Source: an uncultured Alphaproteobacteria bacterium
Lineage (GTDB): Bacteria > Pseudomonadota > Alphaproteobacteria > RUG11792
Direction: 5' to 3'
Assembly: GCA_944390585.1 (NCBI GenBank)
Contig: CALXQI010000008.1
Span: 1-32,878 of the forward strand
Length of the DNA stretch: 32,878 nt
Shown here: in pieces, positions 31,286-32,878 of the stretch
Layout: each line of letters begins with the position of its first letter
Position numbering within the stretch: the first letter of the stretch is position 1
Position numbers and translations under genes: made by a program
Notes under the pieces: generated by a model
Told to the model about the DNA's origin: nothing
The model's input: the letters and a program-made list of their open reading frames with translations, nothing else
Database searches by the model: none

Positions 31286-32878
31286 TTAGTGTGTTGTGCG
31301 TAGTTGGTATATAAACAGTTGCGTGTGTAGTCTGTCTATTTCATTATCGTATTCTGCTTTCATTTTTTGCTTTTCTTCCAACAATTTTTTGTTGTCTTGC
31401 TGAGTTTTTACATTTTCAGCGTGTAGTATGCTTACCTCGTTGGTTGCCTGTTTTAGTTTTTTGCACAGTTCTACTGTTGTACGACGCATACTCGATATTG
31501 TTTCGTTCTTTTTTTGTAATGTTTGCCTAAGTTCTTCTAGTTCTTGCTGCATACGGGTTAAATCTTTTTGAAATTTATTGCACTTTTGTTCATTCGATTT
31601 TGTTTGACTTATTTGCAATTGCTGCTCAAGTTTTACTTTTTCCTGATTTAAGTTTGCTGATTGTTGTTTTAATATTTTTGTGCGCTCTTGTTCTGTTGCT
31701 AATTGTTTCGATAAATTTTTATATTGTTTTAATAAATTTTCATATTCCTCATTATTACAACATCCAAATGCTGCAGACTCAGAAGTTGATAATGGCGGTC
31801 TATTAATTGGAGCAATTGTACCAACTTGGCTAGTTTTAGTGGTAAACCTTCTCATTTTAGCTGGTATAATTGAAGAGCAATCAGTAAGATATATTTCGCT
31901 GTTTTGTAGTTGAGCTTTTGGAGTATGTTGCAAAGATTTTTGCCTACCACTAGTTGTGGCATGTATATTGGTTATATTAGTGTCGTTGGTAATTTGCATT
32001 GGTACACCACTAGAAGGTAAGTCATATTTTTTGTTTTCTGTTTCCAATTTTGTAATATTAGAGGACGTACTTGATTCAATATTTGTATTGCTTAAAGCTA
32101 TTAGACTAGCGTTGCTAACATGTTGTTCTTTTTGATTAGATTTATTGGTTTTAAGATCAGACTTAGGATTAGTTGGTATTGTTGAATGCATAGAATCATT
32201 CTGTATCTTTATATCTCTATTTATAATAGCATTGCTGGATTTATTGTTTTGTAGCGTGCTTGAACTAAATTTTGTGTTGTCTGAACTATCAAGATGTTTA
32301 TCATTATTTGTATTGCGTTTTTTCTTTGCGTTTAGATGAGTGTCTGTACTACTATCATGATTATAGCCACTGTCAGATTTTTTATTGTTGTATTTGACTT
32401 TTGATTTACTATTTTGTGGAATCGTTGAGCTAGCATCTATACCAAAAAAATTTTGTTTCGTACTTAAAGAATCGTTCAAAATACTACTAGATTCTGAATT
32501 AGTGCTTGAATCTTCATGATTTATTAGTACAGCATTAAGAGAATTGATTTTTGTATTTGAGTCTTGCTTGTGCAATTTACTGTTATGTTCATTATTTAAC
32601 GGTTTTGAAAGAGGTGTAGTTGAACTTGGGATTGTACCATGTTTAAAAGAATGATCGTAATCGCTGGAGTGGTTTAATTCAGATTCTTTGTTATTGTTTT
32701 GAGTAGTACTTGTGTCTTGTGTGGAACTGCTACTATACTGTGTACTTTTTAATTTTTGTTTTATATTGCTTTGTTCCTTTTTGTGGTTGCGTTTTCTTGG
32801 CGTATTACTTGAATCACTTCCAGATGATTTTGGACCTGGTACAGCTGAACTTTGGAGTAAAAGATTTTTCTTAGTTAG
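31286..32878 (-). CDS. Large Ser/Asn-rich protein with C-terminal coiled coil (5' end outside window)
   Basis: The minus-strand frame is open from the window edge (32878) to a TAA at 31286-31288, at least 530 codons; the start lies beyond the window. The visible N-terminal two thirds are low complexity, rich in Ser, Asn, Thr and Lys, with motifs such as SSSSTQDTSTTQNNN and NNKKSDSGYNHDSSTD, probably disordered. The last 170 residues are a continuous heptad-type coiled coil (LLKQYKNLSKQLATEQERTK through KMKAEYDNEIDRLHTQLF). No enzymatic motif is visible. It is probably an exported or scaffold protein like the other low-complexity genes here, but without the N-terminus no signal peptide can be judged. 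Confidence 0.72.
   Translation of the reverse strand, partial: LTKKNLLLQSSAVPGPKSSGSDSSNTPRKRNHKKEQSNIKQKLKSTQYSSSSTQDTSTTQNNNKESELNHSSDYDHSFKHGTIPSSTTPLSKPLNNEHNSKLHKQDSNTKINSLNAVLINHEDSSTNSESSSILNDSLSTKQNFFGIDASSTIPQNSKSKVKYNNKKSDSGYNHDSSTDTHLNAKKKRNTNNDKHLDSSDNTKFSSSTLQNNKSSNAIINRDIKIQNDSMHSTIPTNPKSDLKTNKSNQKEQHVSNASLIALSNTNIESSTSSNITKLETENKKYDLPSSGVPMQITNDTNITNIHATTSGRQKSLQHTPKAQLQNSEIYLTDCSSIIPAKMRRFTTKTSQVGTIAPINRPPLSTSESAAFGCCNNEEYENLLKQYKNLSKQLATEQERTKILKQQSANLNQEKVKLEQQLQISQTKSNEQKCNKFQKDLTRMQQELEELRQTLQKKNETISSMRRTTVELCKKLKQATNEVSILHAENVKTQQDNKKLLEEKQKMKAEYDNEIDRLHTQLFIYQLRTTH

Noticed and set aside
1-32878. CRISPR arrays, insertion sequences or prophage genes
   Set aside because: No direct repeats with regular spacers, no transposase or integrase and no phage structural genes were seen; the only tandem repeats are coding units and the 156-bp array.

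Overview
The window is AT-rich and gene-dense, from a Gram-negative bacterium that looks like a host-associated alphaproteobacterium. The support is: a BamA outer-membrane assembly factor; a YidC with Lys where gammaproteobacteria have the TM2 Arg (VLLKLLTFPLTKKSY, as in alphaproteobacterial YidC); a MotB/OmpA-type protein with the WPGFVDALST start typical of alphaproteobacteria; a DivL-like multi-PAS pseudo-histidine kinase; strong A/T bias; and many lineage-specific exported proteins. I infer an intracellular symbiont or parasite of the Holosporales/Rickettsiales kind. The species cannot be read from this window.

Layout. (1) 1-3370, plus strand: the tail of an unknown gene, the OmpA/MotB-like protein, a DedA membrane protein and an orphan PotG/PotA-type ABC ATPase. 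(2) 3393-6918, minus strand: two translationally coupled exported low-complexity proteins, one Pro-rich with a 246-bp internal repeat and one Lys/Gln-rich. (3) 7103-10441, plus strand: a tRNA-punctuated unit, tRNA-Leu(UAA)-rpmI-rplT-tRNA-Leu(GAG)-MATE-MFS(AmpG-like). (4) 10671-14993, plus strand: bamA and an exported helical protein. (5) 14994-15721: a long non-coding stretch with a decayed ~156-bp tandem repeat. (6) 15722-18522, minus strand: a second tRNA-punctuated unit, tRNA-Tyr-tRNA-Gly-degenerate lpxK-tRNA-Ser-tRNA-Leu(UAG)-tig. (7) 18658-21735, minus strand: an exported protein with an internal duplication and a SulP transporter with a STAS domain. (8) 21869-26443: tRNA-Pro (plus), then on the minus strand an exported coiled-coil protein, a CDP-alcohol phosphatidyltransferase overlapping ndk, and the DivL-like pseudokinase. 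(9) 26901-32878: yidC (plus), truA (minus), two Cys-rich exported proteins (plus) and a coiled-coil protein on the minus strand that runs off the window end.

Two themes stand out. First, about one gene in three is an exported or low-complexity protein with no recognisable family, set between housekeeping genes. These are candidate secreted effectors or surface proteins. Second, two conserved enzymes keep their fold-level sequence but have lost catalytic residues. The LpxK homologue lacks its P-loop and Walker-B aspartates, and the DivL-like kinase has Cys instead of the phospho-accepting His and an eroded ATPase domain. Both reading frames are intact, so they may be pseudoenzymes under selection rather than fresh pseudogenes.
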